Positions 19,057-27,815 of a DNA stretch of 64,000 nt are shown piece by piece. Numbering within the stretch: the first letter of the stretch is position 1; every line of letters starts with the position of its first letter. Source of the DNA: Serratia nevei (lineage in GTDB: Bacteria; Pseudomonadota; Gammaproteobacteria; Enterobacterales; Enterobacteriaceae). Below the pieces are notes generated by a model. The model was not told the origin of the DNA and made no database searches. It saw only the letters and a list, made by a program, of their open reading frames with translations. The translations under genes were made by a program, and so were the position numbers. The stretch spans positions 1,116,001 to 1,180,000 of the forward strand of contig NZ_CP149940.1 of the NCBI RefSeq assembly GCF_037948395.1, read 5' to 3'.

Positions 19057-20724
19057 ATGATCCATGCTTTTATTAAAAAGGGGAGCTTTCAGGATTCCGT
19101 CAGCCTGATGTTGATCTCCCGCAAACTCAGTGAATCTCCCAAGGTCGAGGAAATATCCGTCATGATGGGGACACCGGCCAATAAGTCCTTATTGGAGGTG
19201 ACCGGTTTCTGGCACCCGCAGTTTAGCGAAGCGACGCCGAACGATATTTGCGTGGCGATCAAAGCGGAGTCCGCCGACGAGACGATCGCCGAGGAGATCG
19301 GCGCGGCGCTGGAGACGGCGCTCAAGGCGATTGCGCAGGGGGGCCAGGGCGGCAAAAAACTGCTGCGGGCACGTAGCTGGCGCACCGCCAGGCAGAAGCT
19401 GCCCGCCGCCAATCTGGCGCTGATCTCGATCGCCGGCGAATACGCGGCGGAGCTGGCGGATAGCGCGCTGGAAGACGGCTGCAACGTGATGATGTTCTCC
19501 GACAACGTCAGCGTGGCGCAGGAAGTGGCGCTGAAAACCAAGGCGCGCGAGCGCGGGCTGATCGTGATGGGGCCGGACTGCGGCACCGCCTGCATCGCCG
19601 GCGCGCCGCTGGCGTTCGCCAACGTGGCGCCCGCCGGCTCTATCGGCGTAGTGGGCGCCTCCGGCACCGGCATTCAGGAGCTTATTTCGCAAATTACCCT
19701 GGCAGGCCAGGGCATCTCGCACGCCATTGGCCTCGGCGGGCGGGATTTGACGGCGGAGATCGGCGGCATCAGCGCCATCAGCGCGCTGCGCATGCTGGCA
19801 GCGGATCCGCAGAGTCTTGTGCTGGCGTTCGTGTCCAAACCGCCGGCACCCGAGGTGCGCCAACGGGTGATCGACGAGATGAAAGCGCTCGGCAAGCCGG
19901 TGGTGGCGCTGTTCCTCGGCGCGCAGTCCGCCGTGCGCCAGGAGGGCAACATCACGTTCGCCGCCACGCTGGATGAAGCGGCGCGGCTGGCGGCGATGCT
20001 GGGCTGCGTGCAGCAACAGGCGGCGCAGCAGCCAGCGGTCCCCGGCGGCAAAATCGCCGGGCTGTACGCCGGCGGCACGCTGGCGGCCGAATGCGCGATG
20101 CTGCTGGCGGAAAAACTGTCCCTGCCGGTGGATAGCGAACACCCGCGCGGCGCCATGCTGGTGGCCGACGGCCATCGCATTATCGACATGGGCGATGACT
20201 TTTATACCCAGGGGCGCCCGCACCCGATGATTGACCCGACCGCCCGCAATCAAGAAATCGCCCGCCTGGCGCAGCAGCCGCAGACTGGCGTGTTGCTGCT
20301 GGACGTGGTGATCGGCTTCGGCGCTCAGGACGATCCGGCGGCGTCGCTGGCGGCTGAGGTGGCCAACGTGCGCGCGGCGCGCGGCGCGGCCCACCCGCTG
20401 GCGGCAATCGCCACCGTCACCGGCACCGAACAGGATCCGCAGCAGCGCTCGCGGCAAATCGCCACCCTGCAGGAAGCCGGCATCGCGGTGATGCCGTCGC
20501 TGCCGGCGGCGGTCGCGCTGGCGCATCAGCTGATTACCCCCGTCTTACCCGCACTCGAACGCGAACGGCCGGCCTTGCTGGACGGCGTCGCGGTGATCAA
20601 CGCCGGGCTGCGCAGCTTCGCCGATGACCTGCAAACCAGCGACATTCCGGTGGTGCATTACCAGTGGGCGCCGGTAGCCGGTGGCGATCAACGATTAGCC
20701 AACATCTTGAAAAAATTAAAGTAA
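19057..20724 (+). CDS. fdrA: FdrA (AllF), acyl-CoA synthetase-like subunit of oxamate carbamoyltransferase
   Basis: A 555-residue protein collinear with E. coli FdrA (MIHAFIKKGSFQDSVSLMLI at the start). It has a succinyl-CoA-synthetase-like CoA-binding fold (VMGPDCGTACIAGAPLAFAN, GVVGASGTGIQELISQI, HAIGLGGRDL) and a ligase-like C-terminal half (YTQGRPHPMIDP). Published work on E. coli assigns FdrA, YlbE and YlbF (AllFGH) to the long-orphan oxamate carbamoyltransferase that turns oxalurate into oxamate and carbamoyl phosphate. I rely on memory for that. The ATG at 19057 follows AAGGA. It heads a tight four-gene operon. Confidence 0.92.
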   Translation: MIHAFIKKGSFQDSVSLMLISRKLSESPKVEEISVMMGTPANKSLLEVTGFWHPQFSEATPNDICVAIKAESADETIAEEIGAALETALKAIAQGGQGGKKLLRARSWRTARQKLPAANLALISIAGEYAAELADSALEDGCNVMMFSDNVSVAQEVALKTKARERGLIVMGPDCGTACIAGAPLAFANVAPAGSIGVVGASGTGIQELISQITLAGQGISHAIGLGGRDLTAEIGGISAISALRMLAADPQSLVLAFVSKPPAPEVRQRVIDEMKALGKPVVALFLGAQSAVRQEGNITFAATLDEAARLAAMLGCVQQQAAQQPAVPGGKIAGLYAGGTLAAECAMLLAEKLSLPVDSEHPRGAMLVADGHRIIDMGDDFYTQGRPHPMIDPTARNQEIARLAQQPQTGVLLLDVVIGFGAQDDPAASLAAEVANVRAARGAAHPLAAIATVTGTEQDPQQRSRQIATLQEAGIAVMPSLPAAVALAHQLITPVLPALERERPALLDGVAVINAGLRSFADDLQTSDIPVVHYQWAPVAGGDQRLANILKKLK

Positions 20725-20733
20725 GGAACCGCT

Positions 20734-21999
20734 ATGTACGCAACGATTGAGCAAGCAAACGCCGCCGTTATCGCCCGTATCCGCGAGGCGCGCCCGCACT
20801 GGCAGGATGTGGATCTGGCGCACCGCTTGATCCCGCAACTGGCCGAAGGGCGCAAGCTGCTGCATGCCGGCCCGCCGGTCACCTGGCAAGAGATGAGCGG
20901 CCCGGTGCGCGGCGCCTGCATCGGTGCCTGCCTGTTCGAAGGCTGGGCGCAGGATGAGCAGCAGGCGCTGGCGCTGCTGGCGCAGGGGGAAATCGAGTTT
21001 ATCCCGTGCCACAGCGTGAGCGCGGTGGGGCCGATGGGCGGCATCACCTCGGCCCACATGCCGATGGTGGTGGTCAGGAACACCGTTCACGGCAATTACG
21101 CCTACTGCAACATGAACGAAGGCATCGGCAAAGTGATGCGCTTCGGCGCCTACGGCGAGGACGTGCAGCAGCGCCTGCGCTGGATGCGCGACTCGCTGGC
21201 CCCGGTGCTGAAAGCGGTGCTGGCGACGCTGGAGGAAGGGATCGATCTGACCGCGCTGATGGCGCAGGCGATCAGCATGGGGGACGAATTCCACCAGCGC
21301 AATATCGCGGCCTCGGCGCTGCTGATGCGCAGGCTGGCGCCGGAGATCAGCCTGCTGCCGCGCGATAAGGCGGAGCTGGCGCAGGTGATGCAGTTCCTCA
21401 GCATCACCGATCAGTTCTTCCTCAATCTGGCGATGGCCTACTGCAAGGCGGCGATGGACGCCGGGGCGGAGATTGAGCAGGGCACCATCGTCACGGTAAT
21501 GACCCGCAACGGCAAGAATTTCGGCATCAAGATCAGCGGGATGGGCGATCGTTGGTTCACCGCGCCGGTGAACACGCCGGAAGGGCTGTTCTTCTCCGGC
21601 TTCAGCCAGGCAGACGCCAACCCGGACATCGGCGACAGCGCGATCACCGAAACCTTCGGCATTGGCGGCGCGGCGATGGTGGCGGCACCGGGCGTGACGC
21701 GCTTCGTCGGGGCTTCCGGCGGCATGAGCGCCGCCACCGACATCTCCGAGGAAATGGCGGAAATCTACCTCGAGCGCAACATGATGCTGCAGATCCCGAC
21801 CTGGGACTTCCAGGGCGCCTGCCTGGGGCTGGATGCCCGGCGGGTGGTGGAAACCGGCATCACGCCGCTGATCAACACCGGCATCGCCCACCGCGAAGCC
21901 GGGGTCGGGCAAATTGGCGCCGGTACGGTGCGTGCACCGCTCGGCTGCTTCGAGAAAGCGATCGAAGCGCTGGCCGACAAGCTCGGCATTACGGCGTAA
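20734..21999 (+). CDS. ylbE: YlbE (AllG), DUF1116 protein of the oxalurate pathway
   Basis: A 421-residue DUF1116 protein. The family-typical segments are CHSVSAVGPMGGITSAHMPM, VRNTVHGNYAYCNMNEGIGK, FGIKISGMGDRWFTAPVNTP and GIGGAAMVAAPGVTRFVGAS. It lies 9 bp after fdrA with an AAGGAAC ribosome site. In E. coli K-12 the gene is reported interrupted; here it is a single intact frame. It likely forms part of oxamate carbamoyltransferase with FdrA and YlbF. Confidence 0.88.
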   Translation: MYATIEQANAAVIARIREARPHWQDVDLAHRLIPQLAEGRKLLHAGPPVTWQEMSGPVRGACIGACLFEGWAQDEQQALALLAQGEIEFIPCHSVSAVGPMGGITSAHMPMVVVRNTVHGNYAYCNMNEGIGKVMRFGAYGEDVQQRLRWMRDSLAPVLKAVLATLEEGIDLTALMAQAISMGDEFHQRNIAASALLMRRLAPEISLLPRDKAELAQVMQFLSITDQFFLNLAMAYCKAAMDAGAEIEQGTIVTVMTRNGKNFGIKISGMGDRWFTAPVNTPEGLFFSGFSQADANPDIGDSAITETFGIGGAAMVAAPGVTRFVGASGGMSAATDISEEMAEIYLERNMMLQIPTWDFQGACLGLDARRVVETGITPLINTGIAHREAGVGQIGAGTVRAPLGCFEKAIEALADKLGITA

Positions 22000-22015
22000 G
22001 CGAACGGAGGCGCAT

Positions 22016-22885
22016 ATGGACATTATCGCGTTGGCCGGCAGCCGCCATGCGACGCAGGATTACGGCGCGCTGCGCTGCGTCGGCAGCTTCAACAACGCGA
22101 TCAATTTCCTGACGGAAAACGCACGGCTGCTGACGCTGCACCGCGCCGGCAGCGGCCTGAGTCCGATGGGGTGGCAGCTCGGCGCGCGGGATTTCGATCG
22201 CGTGCGGCGTGTGGTGCCGTCCGTACGACGCTGCGCTTTCTCCGCCACAGGCATCACGTTGGATGCGCTCCTGGTGCGGCCCGCCACGGCGGCGCGGGAT
22301 CTGGCGCTGGCGCCGCGTGCGGCCATTGCCGATCGGCCGCTGACGGCGGTATTGCAGCGCTGCACGGCGCAGTGCGGGTTGCACGGCGAGCTGGGCCGAT
22401 TGGTGAGGCAGCCGTTAACGCCGGAGCCGGCCGCGCTGGTGCGGGATTTTTCCCGTTGGCTGCGGGGCGACACGGTCGACTGGCACCAGGCGCTGGGCAA
22501 GGGGCCGGGGCTGACGCCGAGCAACGACGACACCTTGCTCGGCCTGCTGCTGAGCGCCCACCTCGACAGCCGCATCCCGGTTAGCGGGCTGGCGCCGTTT
22601 TTCGCCCAGACGCCACCGCTGGACGCGCTGACCACGCTGGTGAGCGCGCACTACCTGCGTTACGCCGAGCAGGGCCTGTTCGCCACGCCGCTGCATGCGT
22701 TGGCGCAGGGGCTGCGGGCGCCTGAAGGCGTATCGGCGGCGGTGGCGGCGGTGCTGAGCCTGGGGCACTTCTCGGGAGCGGACACGCTGCTGGGCGTGTG
22801 GCTGGGGGTGACGACGATTAACGCACTGTGCGGCGCGCGGTGTGAACACGAGGGCCGGATCGCGGATCCGGCCGGGACGGTATGA
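22016..22885 (+). CDS. ylbF: YlbF (AllH), DUF2877 protein of the oxalurate pathway
   Basis: A 289-residue DUF2877 protein. The conserved motif GKGPGLTPSNDDTLLGLLLS near residues 160-180 and the C-terminal LGHFSGADTLLGVWLG are recognisable. The ATG at 22016 follows GGAGG (22006-22010) and fits the operon spacing of 16 bp after ylbE. It is predicted to act with FdrA and YlbE in oxalurate cleavage. The family has no catalytic motif I can name with confidence. Confidence 0.85.
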   Translation: MDIIALAGSRHATQDYGALRCVGSFNNAINFLTENARLLTLHRAGSGLSPMGWQLGARDFDRVRRVVPSVRRCAFSATGITLDALLVRPATAARDLALAPRAAIADRPLTAVLQRCTAQCGLHGELGRLVRQPLTPEPAALVRDFSRWLRGDTVDWHQALGKGPGLTPSNDDTLLGLLLSAHLDSRIPVSGLAPFFAQTPPLDALTTLVSAHYLRYAEQGLFATPLHALAQGLRAPEGVSAAVAAVLSLGHFSGADTLLGVWLGVTTINALCGARCEHEGRIADPAGTV

Positions 22886-22906
22886 TTTCAACTACGGGTG
22901 CAAACC

Positions 22907-23809
22907 ATGAAAACCTTGGTCATTGCGTTGGGCGGCAACGCCCTATTGCAGCGCGGAGCCGTGCTCTCTGCGGAAAATCAGTATAAGAGCATCGCCCTTA
23001 TCGCCGACGCCATCGGCAAGCTGGCGCAGAAATACCGCATTGCCATCGTACACGGCAACGGGCCGCAGGTGGGGCTGCTGGCGTTGCAGAACCTGGCGTA
23101 CCGCGATGTGCCGCCTTATCCGCTGGATATTCTGGTGGCCGAAAGCCAGGGCATGATCGGCTATATGCTGGCGCAGCAGCTGAGCGCCAGCCATCCGCAG
23201 CAGCCGGTGTCCACGCTGCTGACGCGGGTGCTGGTGGATGCGCAGGATGCGGATTATCAGGCGCCGAGCAAGTTCATCGGGCCGGTGTATGCGCCGGAAC
23301 AGCGGCAGGCGCTGGAGGCCAAATACGGCTGGACGCTGAAGGCGGACGGCAACTACATCCGCCGGGTGGTGCCTTCGCCGGCGCCGCAAAAGATCCTCGA
23401 CATCGAGGCGATCACGCTGCTGCTGTCGCAGCGGCACATCGTGATCTGCAACGGCGGCGGCGGTATCCCGATGATCGCCGGCGAGCATGGGCTGACGGGC
23501 AGCGAAGCGGTGATCGACAAAGATCTGGCTGCGGCGCTGTTGGCGGAGCAGGTGGGGGCCGATCATCTGGTGATCCTCACCGATGCCGACGCGGTGTACC
23601 AGGAGTGGGGCACGCCGCGCCAGCGCGCTATCCGGCGCGCCACCACGCAGGAACTGGCGCCGATGGCGGTGGCGGACGGCGCCATGGGGCCGAAGATCAT
23701 GGCGGTCAGCCGCTTCGTCGATCGCACCGGGCGGACGGCCCATATCGGTGGCCTGCAGGATATCGACGCGGTGCTGGCGGGCCAGGCCGGCACCTCTATT
23801 TTGCCTTAG
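22907..23809 (+). CDS. arcC: Catabolic carbamate kinase (YbcF/AllK, ArcC family)
   Basis: A 300-residue amino-acid-kinase-fold enzyme that makes ATP from carbamoyl phosphate and ADP, releasing carbamate (ammonia plus CO2). It opens MKTLVIALGGNALLQRGA. Further blocks are IVHGNGPQVGLLALQNLAYR, AESQGMIGYMLAQQL, VICNGGGGIPMI, AVIDKDLAAALLAEQVGAD and LTDADAVYQEWG. A GTG three codons upstream (22898) is an alternative start. As last gene of the fdrA operon it conserves the energy of oxalurate breakdown. Confidence 0.93.
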   Translation: MKTLVIALGGNALLQRGAVLSAENQYKSIALIADAIGKLAQKYRIAIVHGNGPQVGLLALQNLAYRDVPPYPLDILVAESQGMIGYMLAQQLSASHPQQPVSTLLTRVLVDAQDADYQAPSKFIGPVYAPEQRQALEAKYGWTLKADGNYIRRVVPSPAPQKILDIEAITLLLSQRHIVICNGGGGIPMIAGEHGLTGSEAVIDKDLAAALLAEQVGADHLVILTDADAVYQEWGTPRQRAIRRATTQELAPMAVADGAMGPKIMAVSRFVDRTGRTAHIGGLQDIDAVLAGQAGTSILP

Positions 23810-23820
23810 CCGCCGTCGGT

Positions 23821-23848
23821 TTATCCGCGCCCGCGCTGGCGCGGATAA
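23821..23848 (+). terminator. Stem-loop after the fdrA-arcC operon
   Basis: An 11-bp perfect stem TTATCCGCGCC/GGCGCGGATAA with loop CGCGCT lies 11 bp after the arcC stop. No T-run follows, so it is either a weak terminator, an RNA-stabilising 3' hairpin or a roadblock to exonucleases. Confidence 0.45.
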
Positions 23849-24003
23849 GTATGCCTAAATGGCATGATTTCAATAATTTTTATTCATTTCATGATGTTGC
23901 TCGCCTTGGCTAGAGTAAAAACACCCCCGTATTTACCGTCAAAAATTTGTCATTTTTATTTGCGACTATGCTTTTTGAAATGACATTTCGGCCAAGGATT
24001 GTT

Positions 24004-25155
24004 ATGGATTCGCTCAGTGTTGATGAACTCGCCCAGAAGAAGGATCGCTGGTATCGCATTGTGGAGGAGATGTTGGCGGAAGCCGGCGTCGCCATCAACG
24101 GCCCGCGCGCCTGGGATATCCGGGTGCACAACCCGGCGCTGTTCAAACGCATTTTGCAGGAAGGCTCGCTCGGTTTTGGCGAAGGCTATATGGACGGCTG
24201 GTGGGAGTGCGAACGGCTGGACATGCTGTTCACCCGCATTCTGCAGGCCGGCGTCGATGAGCGGCTGCCGAAAAGCCTGAGCGACATCGCGCGCGTTGCC
24301 TATGCCCGGCTGTTCAACCGCCAATCGCGCAAGCGCGCCTGGCAGGTGGGCAAAGAGCACTACGACATCGGCAACGACCTGTTCCGGGCGATGCTCGATC
24401 CTTACATGCAATACTCTTGCGGCTACTGGAAAGAGGCGCAGACGCTCGAGCAGGCGCAGCAGGCCAAGCTGCGGATGATCTGCGAAAAACTGCAGCTGAA
24501 ACCGGGCATGACGCTGCTGGATATCGGCTGCGGCTGGGGCGGGTTGGCGCAGTTTGCGGCGCAAAACTACGGCGTCTCGGTGCACGGCGTGACCATTTCC
24601 GCCGAGCAGCAGAAGCTGGCGCAGGCACGCTGCGCCGGGCTGGACGTCGAGATCTTGCTGCAGGACTACCGCGATCTGGATCGCCAGTTCGATCGCATCG
24701 TATCGGTCGGCATGTTCGAGCACGTCGGGCCGAAAAACTATGAGACCTATTTCAGCGTCGCGGCGCGCAACCTGAAGCCGGATGGCCTGTTCCTGCTGCA
24801 CACCATCGGTTCCAATCAGACCGATCTCAACGTCGACGCCTGGATAGACAAATACATCTTCCCCAACGGCTGCCTGCCTTCGGTGCGGCATATCGCCGAG
24901 GCCAGCGAAGGGCGTTTTGTGATGGAGGATTGGCACAACTTTGGCGCCGATTACGATCGCACGCTGATGGCCTGGCTGGAGAACTTCAAACGGGCGTGGC
25001 CAGAGTTGGCCGGCGGCTATTCCGAGCGCTTCGAACGCATGTTCACTTATTACCTGAACGCCTGCGCCGGCGCGTTCCGTTCGCGCAACATTCAGCTGTG
25101 GCAGGTGTTGTTCAGCCCGGCGGGCGTGGAAGGTGGGGTGCGGGTCTATCGCTGA
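24004..25155 (+). CDS. cfa: Cyclopropane-fatty-acyl-phospholipid synthase
   Basis: A 383-residue SAM-dependent methyltransferase collinear with E. coli Cfa. The lipid-binding N-terminal part (GFGEGYMDGWWECERLDM, VGKEHYDIGNDLFRAMLDPY) is followed by the SAM site LDIGCGWGGLAQFAAQ and catalytic blocks VSVGMFEHVGPKNYETYF and FPNGCLPSVRHIAE. It adds a methylene bridge to unsaturated acyl chains of membrane phospholipids. The ATG at 24004 follows AAGGA; an upstream in-frame extension lacks homology. The position between the all island and ybbN is not the E. coli location, so this may be a second copy. Confidence 0.92.
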   Translation: MDSLSVDELAQKKDRWYRIVEEMLAEAGVAINGPRAWDIRVHNPALFKRILQEGSLGFGEGYMDGWWECERLDMLFTRILQAGVDERLPKSLSDIARVAYARLFNRQSRKRAWQVGKEHYDIGNDLFRAMLDPYMQYSCGYWKEAQTLEQAQQAKLRMICEKLQLKPGMTLLDIGCGWGGLAQFAAQNYGVSVHGVTISAEQQKLAQARCAGLDVEILLQDYRDLDRQFDRIVSVGMFEHVGPKNYETYFSVAARNLKPDGLFLLHTIGSNQTDLNVDAWIDKYIFPNGCLPSVRHIAEASEGRFVMEDWHNFGADYDRTLMAWLENFKRAWPELAGGYSERFERMFTYYLNACAGAFRSRNIQLWQVLFSPAGVEGGVRVYR

Positions 25156-25282
25156 TATCCCCGTCATATTTCAAGCTGCATCTGTGTTGGCTGCGTTTGC
25201 GCGCCCCGCTCGCTTACTTGAGTAAGCTCCCGGGGACTTACAAACTTGCCGCCTTGATGCAACTCGAACTATTTAGGGGATA
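25156..25282. repeat. Palindromic intergenic repeat, copy 1
   Basis: A 127-bp element just after the cfa stop. Terminal segments TATCCCCGTCATATTTCAAG and CTATTTAGGGGATA, with GCTGCAT/ATGCAACT inside them, are imperfect inverted repeats. An internal block GAGTAAGCTCCCGGGGACTTA is recognisable. I recall very similar elements scattered through Serratia and Yersinia genomes. It would fold into a long imperfect hairpin in RNA. Confidence 0.7.
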
Positions 25283-25310
25283 CCCTTCAATATTTACTTT
25301 GGGACAACAG

Positions 25311-25438
25311 ATATACCCAATGGATTTCCAGTTGCGTCCAGGCGGCAAACGTGACAAACCCCAGGAGCTTAGATAACTAAGTGACTGGGGTTCGAACATG
25401 CAGCCGATAACGATGCGGTTGGAAAGAAGAAGGGTATA
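25311..25438. repeat. Palindromic intergenic repeat, copy 2 (opposite orientation)
   Basis: A second member of the same family. The ends ATATACCCAATGGATTTCCA and GGAAAGAAGAAGGGTATAT are inverted repeats, and the internal CCCCAGGAGCTTAG/GTGACTGGGG block, read on the minus strand, matches copy 1. Its right end abuts the ybbN stop codon. Together the two copies fill the whole 283 bp between cfa and ybbN. Confidence 0.68.
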
Positions 25439-26293
25439 TCAGTACAGCAGGGAGTACAGCTGGCGGCGATACTTAGCGGCCAGCGCGTCGCCGGTGCCGA
25501 GCGCGGCCAGAATGTCCATCAGGGTCTTGCGCGCGTTGCCGTTGGCGGCGGCCAGATCTTTCTTCAGATGCCCCATCAGCAGCTCCAGCGCTTCTTCGTT
25601 ACGCCCGACCTGATGCAGCTGCAGCGCTAGCTGCACTGCCAGCTCGACGTTGTCCGGCTGCTGCTGCACCTGCTGTTGCAGCTGTTGGATTTCCGGCGTG
25701 TCCGCCGCCTGCTTCAACAGTTCAATCTGCGCCACCAGGCCCTGATAGCGGGTATCGCGATCCTGCAGCGGGATGGTTGCCAGCACCGCTTCGGCGTCTT
25801 CGCTGCGGCTGAGCGCGATCTGGGTTTCGGCCAGGGTCAGGCCGATGTCGCTGCGCTGTTGGCTACTCTGCCAGGCGTCTTTCAGCAGCGGCAACGCTTC
25901 GGCGGCGTTGCCGGCGGCCAGCAGTTCCTGCGCCTGCGCCAGTTTCAGGTCTTCTTCCTTCGGCAGGAAACGCTGCAGCAAGTCGCGGATCGCTTCTTCG
26001 GGCTGCGGGCCCTGGAAGCCGTCGACCGGCTGGCCGTCTTTGAACAGGTAGACCGTCGGAATGGAGCGCAGCCCGAATTGGGAGGCGATCATCTGTTCGG
26101 CGTCGCAGTCCACCTTGGCCAGAATAAACTGACCGGCGTATTCCGCCGCCAGCTTGTCCAGCACCGGCGTGAGCTGCAGGCAGTGTTGGCTGCGCTCGGA
26201 CCAGAAGTAAAACAGCACCGGAATGCACATCGATTGTTCCAGCGTCTGGTGCAGGTTAGTTTCGTTAATATCAACAACAGCTTGAGCTAGCAT
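25439..26293 (-). CDS. ybbN: YbbN/CnoX, thioredoxin-fold co-chaperone with TPR domain
   Basis: A 284-residue protein (same length as E. coli). An N-terminal thioredoxin domain is followed by TPR-like helices rich in Q/L/E. The redox motif is SQHC ([12 protein letters not shown]), not CxxC, as in E. coli CnoX. That protein lacks thioredoxin reductase activity but protects proteins from hypochlorous acid damage and hands them to GroEL or DnaK. The start at 26293 ([13 protein letters not shown]) gives the family length; an in-frame upstream extension of 34 residues has no homology. Confidence 0.93.
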   Translation of the reverse strand: MLAQAVVDINETNLHQTLEQSMCIPVLFYFWSERSQHCLQLTPVLDKLAAEYAGQFILAKVDCDAEQMIASQFGLRSIPTVYLFKDGQPVDGFQGPQPEEAIRDLLQRFLPKEEDLKLAQAQELLAAGNAAEALPLLKDAWQSSQQRSDIGLTLAETQIALSRSEDAEAVLATIPLQDRDTRYQGLVAQIELLKQAADTPEIQQLQQQVQQQPDNVELAVQLALQLHQVGRNEEALELLMGHLKKDLAAANGNARKTLMDILAALGTGDALAAKYRRQLYSLLY

Positions 26294-26370
26294 CTTTTTT
26301 CTCTCTGATCGTGCGGAGCCATGGGGTGTAGATGGGGGCGCGCCGCCATTCTTCAACCCCGGCGGGCGAA

Positions 26371-27147
26371 TTAAGCGTTGCCGCGCAGCAGCCAATCCAG
26401 ACAGCGGCCCGGCAGAATGCGGCGCAGCACGCTCATGGCGTGCGCCAGCAGGGTCACCGGGTAGCGCAGTTTGGCGCGCGGGCTTTCCAGCGCGTGGCGC
26501 AGCTTGGGCAGAATGGCCTCCGGCGGCAGCGTCAGGCGCTTGGCGATGCCGGGGTTGTGCACCGGCTTGTCGCTCTGTGCCTGGTTGACGTTCTGGCTAA
26601 AGTGGGTAGAAATCGGCCCCGGTTCGATCAGGCTGACCTGAATGCCGCTGCCGTGCAGCTCCATGCGCAGCGCGTCCGACCAGGCCTCCAACGCGAACTT
26701 GCTGGCGGCGTAGGCGCCGCGCCCGGCGCTGGAGACCAGCCCCATCACCGAGCTGGTCTGGATAATGCGCCCTTCGCCGTGCGGCAGCATTGCCGGCAAC
26801 AGCAGCTGGGTCAGCTGGTGGGTGCCGAACAGGTTGGTGGCGAACTGCCGCTCCAGCTGGCTGCGCGAAATGCGGCTGAGCGGGCCGTAAACGCCGAAGC
26901 CGCCGTTGTTGAACAGGCCGTACAGGCGGCCACCGGTCAGCGCGATCACCTCGGCGGCGGCGCGCTCGACGCTGGCGCTGTCGTCCAGATCCAGCTCGAT
27001 GCCTTCCAGCCCGAGCTGGCGCATGTTTTCCACGTCCTGCGGTTTGCGGCAGGCGGCCAGCACCCGATAGCCGCGGTTGCGCAGATCCTGCGCCGCAATC
27101 AGTCCAATCCCGCTGGAGCAGCCGGTTATCAATACTGCTTTTTGCAT
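26371..27147 (-). CDS. ybbO: YbbO, short-chain dehydrogenase/reductase
   Basis: A 258-residue SDR. The nucleotide motif TGCSSGIG at residues 8-15 and the catalytic YAASK tetrad block near residue 148 are intact. The usual NNAG is NNGG. E. coli YbbO is reported as an NADP-dependent aldehyde reductase. The gene sits between ybbN and tesA as in E. coli. Physiological substrate unknown; fatty aldehydes are a guess prompted by the tesA neighbour. Confidence 0.9.
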   Translation of the reverse strand: MQKAVLITGCSSGIGLIAAQDLRNRGYRVLAACRKPQDVENMRQLGLEGIELDLDDSASVERAAAEVIALTGGRLYGLFNNGGFGVYGPLSRISRSQLERQFATNLFGTHQLTQLLLPAMLPHGEGRIIQTSSVMGLVSSAGRGAYAASKFALEAWSDALRMELHGSGIQVSLIEPGPISTHFSQNVNQAQSDKPVHNPGIAKRLTLPPEAILPKLRHALESPRAKLRYPVTLLAHAMSVLRRILPGRCLDWLLRGNA

Positions 27148-27173
27148 AACTTTACCTAGTGTACGACCCTAAT

Positions 27174-27815
27174 TTAGTTAGACTCATGTTTTACTAGCGG
27201 TTCCAGGCGCTCCGCCATCCAGGTGGCGATAAACGGCTGGGCGTCCCCATTGGGGTGCAATCCGTCATCCTGCATCCATTCCGGCTTCACCACCACCTGT
27301 TCCATATAGAACGGCAGCAGCGGAATGTTGAACTGCTTGGCCAGCGCCGGGTAAACGGCGCTGAACGCTTCGGTATAGCGGCGGCCGTAGTTCGGCGGGA
27401 TGCGGATCTGCATCAGCAGCGGCTGTGCGCCGGCCTGCTGCACCTGTGTGATGATCTGGCCGAGATCGCGCTGTACGTCCTGCGCCGGGAAACCGCGCAG
27501 GCCGTCGTTGGCGCCCAGCTCGATCAGCACCCAGCGCGGCTGATGCTGTTTCAGCAGCGCGGGCAGACGCGCCAGCCCCTGTGCGGCGGTGTCGCCGCTG
27601 ATGCTGGCGTTGACCAGCTGCGGCGCGCCCGGTTTTTTCTGCCACTGTTCGGCCAACAGCGTCGGCCAGGCCCGCTCGATCGGCAGGCGGTAGCCGGCGC
27701 TTAAACTGTCGCCCAAAATCAACAAGGTATCGGCGGCGACAGCGCGTAAACTGAATAATCCCAACAGCAAAAGGAAGGGAAGATGCCAGCGGAAAACGTT
27801 CTTGAAGTTCATCAT
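27174..27815 (-). CDS. tesA: TesA, periplasmic acyl-CoA thioesterase I / lysophospholipase L1
   Basis: A 213-residue SGNH hydrolase. A signal peptide (to about AVAADT, residue 28-30) precedes block I ILGDSLSAG (catalytic Ser), the oxyanion Gly in NASISGDT, Asn in ELGANDGL, and Asp/His in QDDGLHPN. It hydrolyses long-chain acyl thioesters and lysophospholipids in the periplasm. Start: tandem ATGs at 27815 and 27812, matching the MMNF start of E. coli. The first 33 bp overlap the divergent ybbA gene, an arrangement shared with E. coli. An in-frame extension far upstream on this strand is antisense to ybbA and was not used. Confidence 0.93.
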   Translation of the reverse strand: MMNFKNVFRWHLPFLLLLGLFSLRAVAADTLLILGDSLSAGYRLPIERAWPTLLAEQWQKKPGAPQLVNASISGDTAAQGLARLPALLKQHQPRWVLIELGANDGLRGFPAQDVQRDLGQIITQVQQAGAQPLLMQIRIPPNYGRRYTEAFSAVYPALAKQFNIPLLPFYMEQVVVKPEWMQDDGLHPNGDAQPFIATWMAERLEPLVKHESN

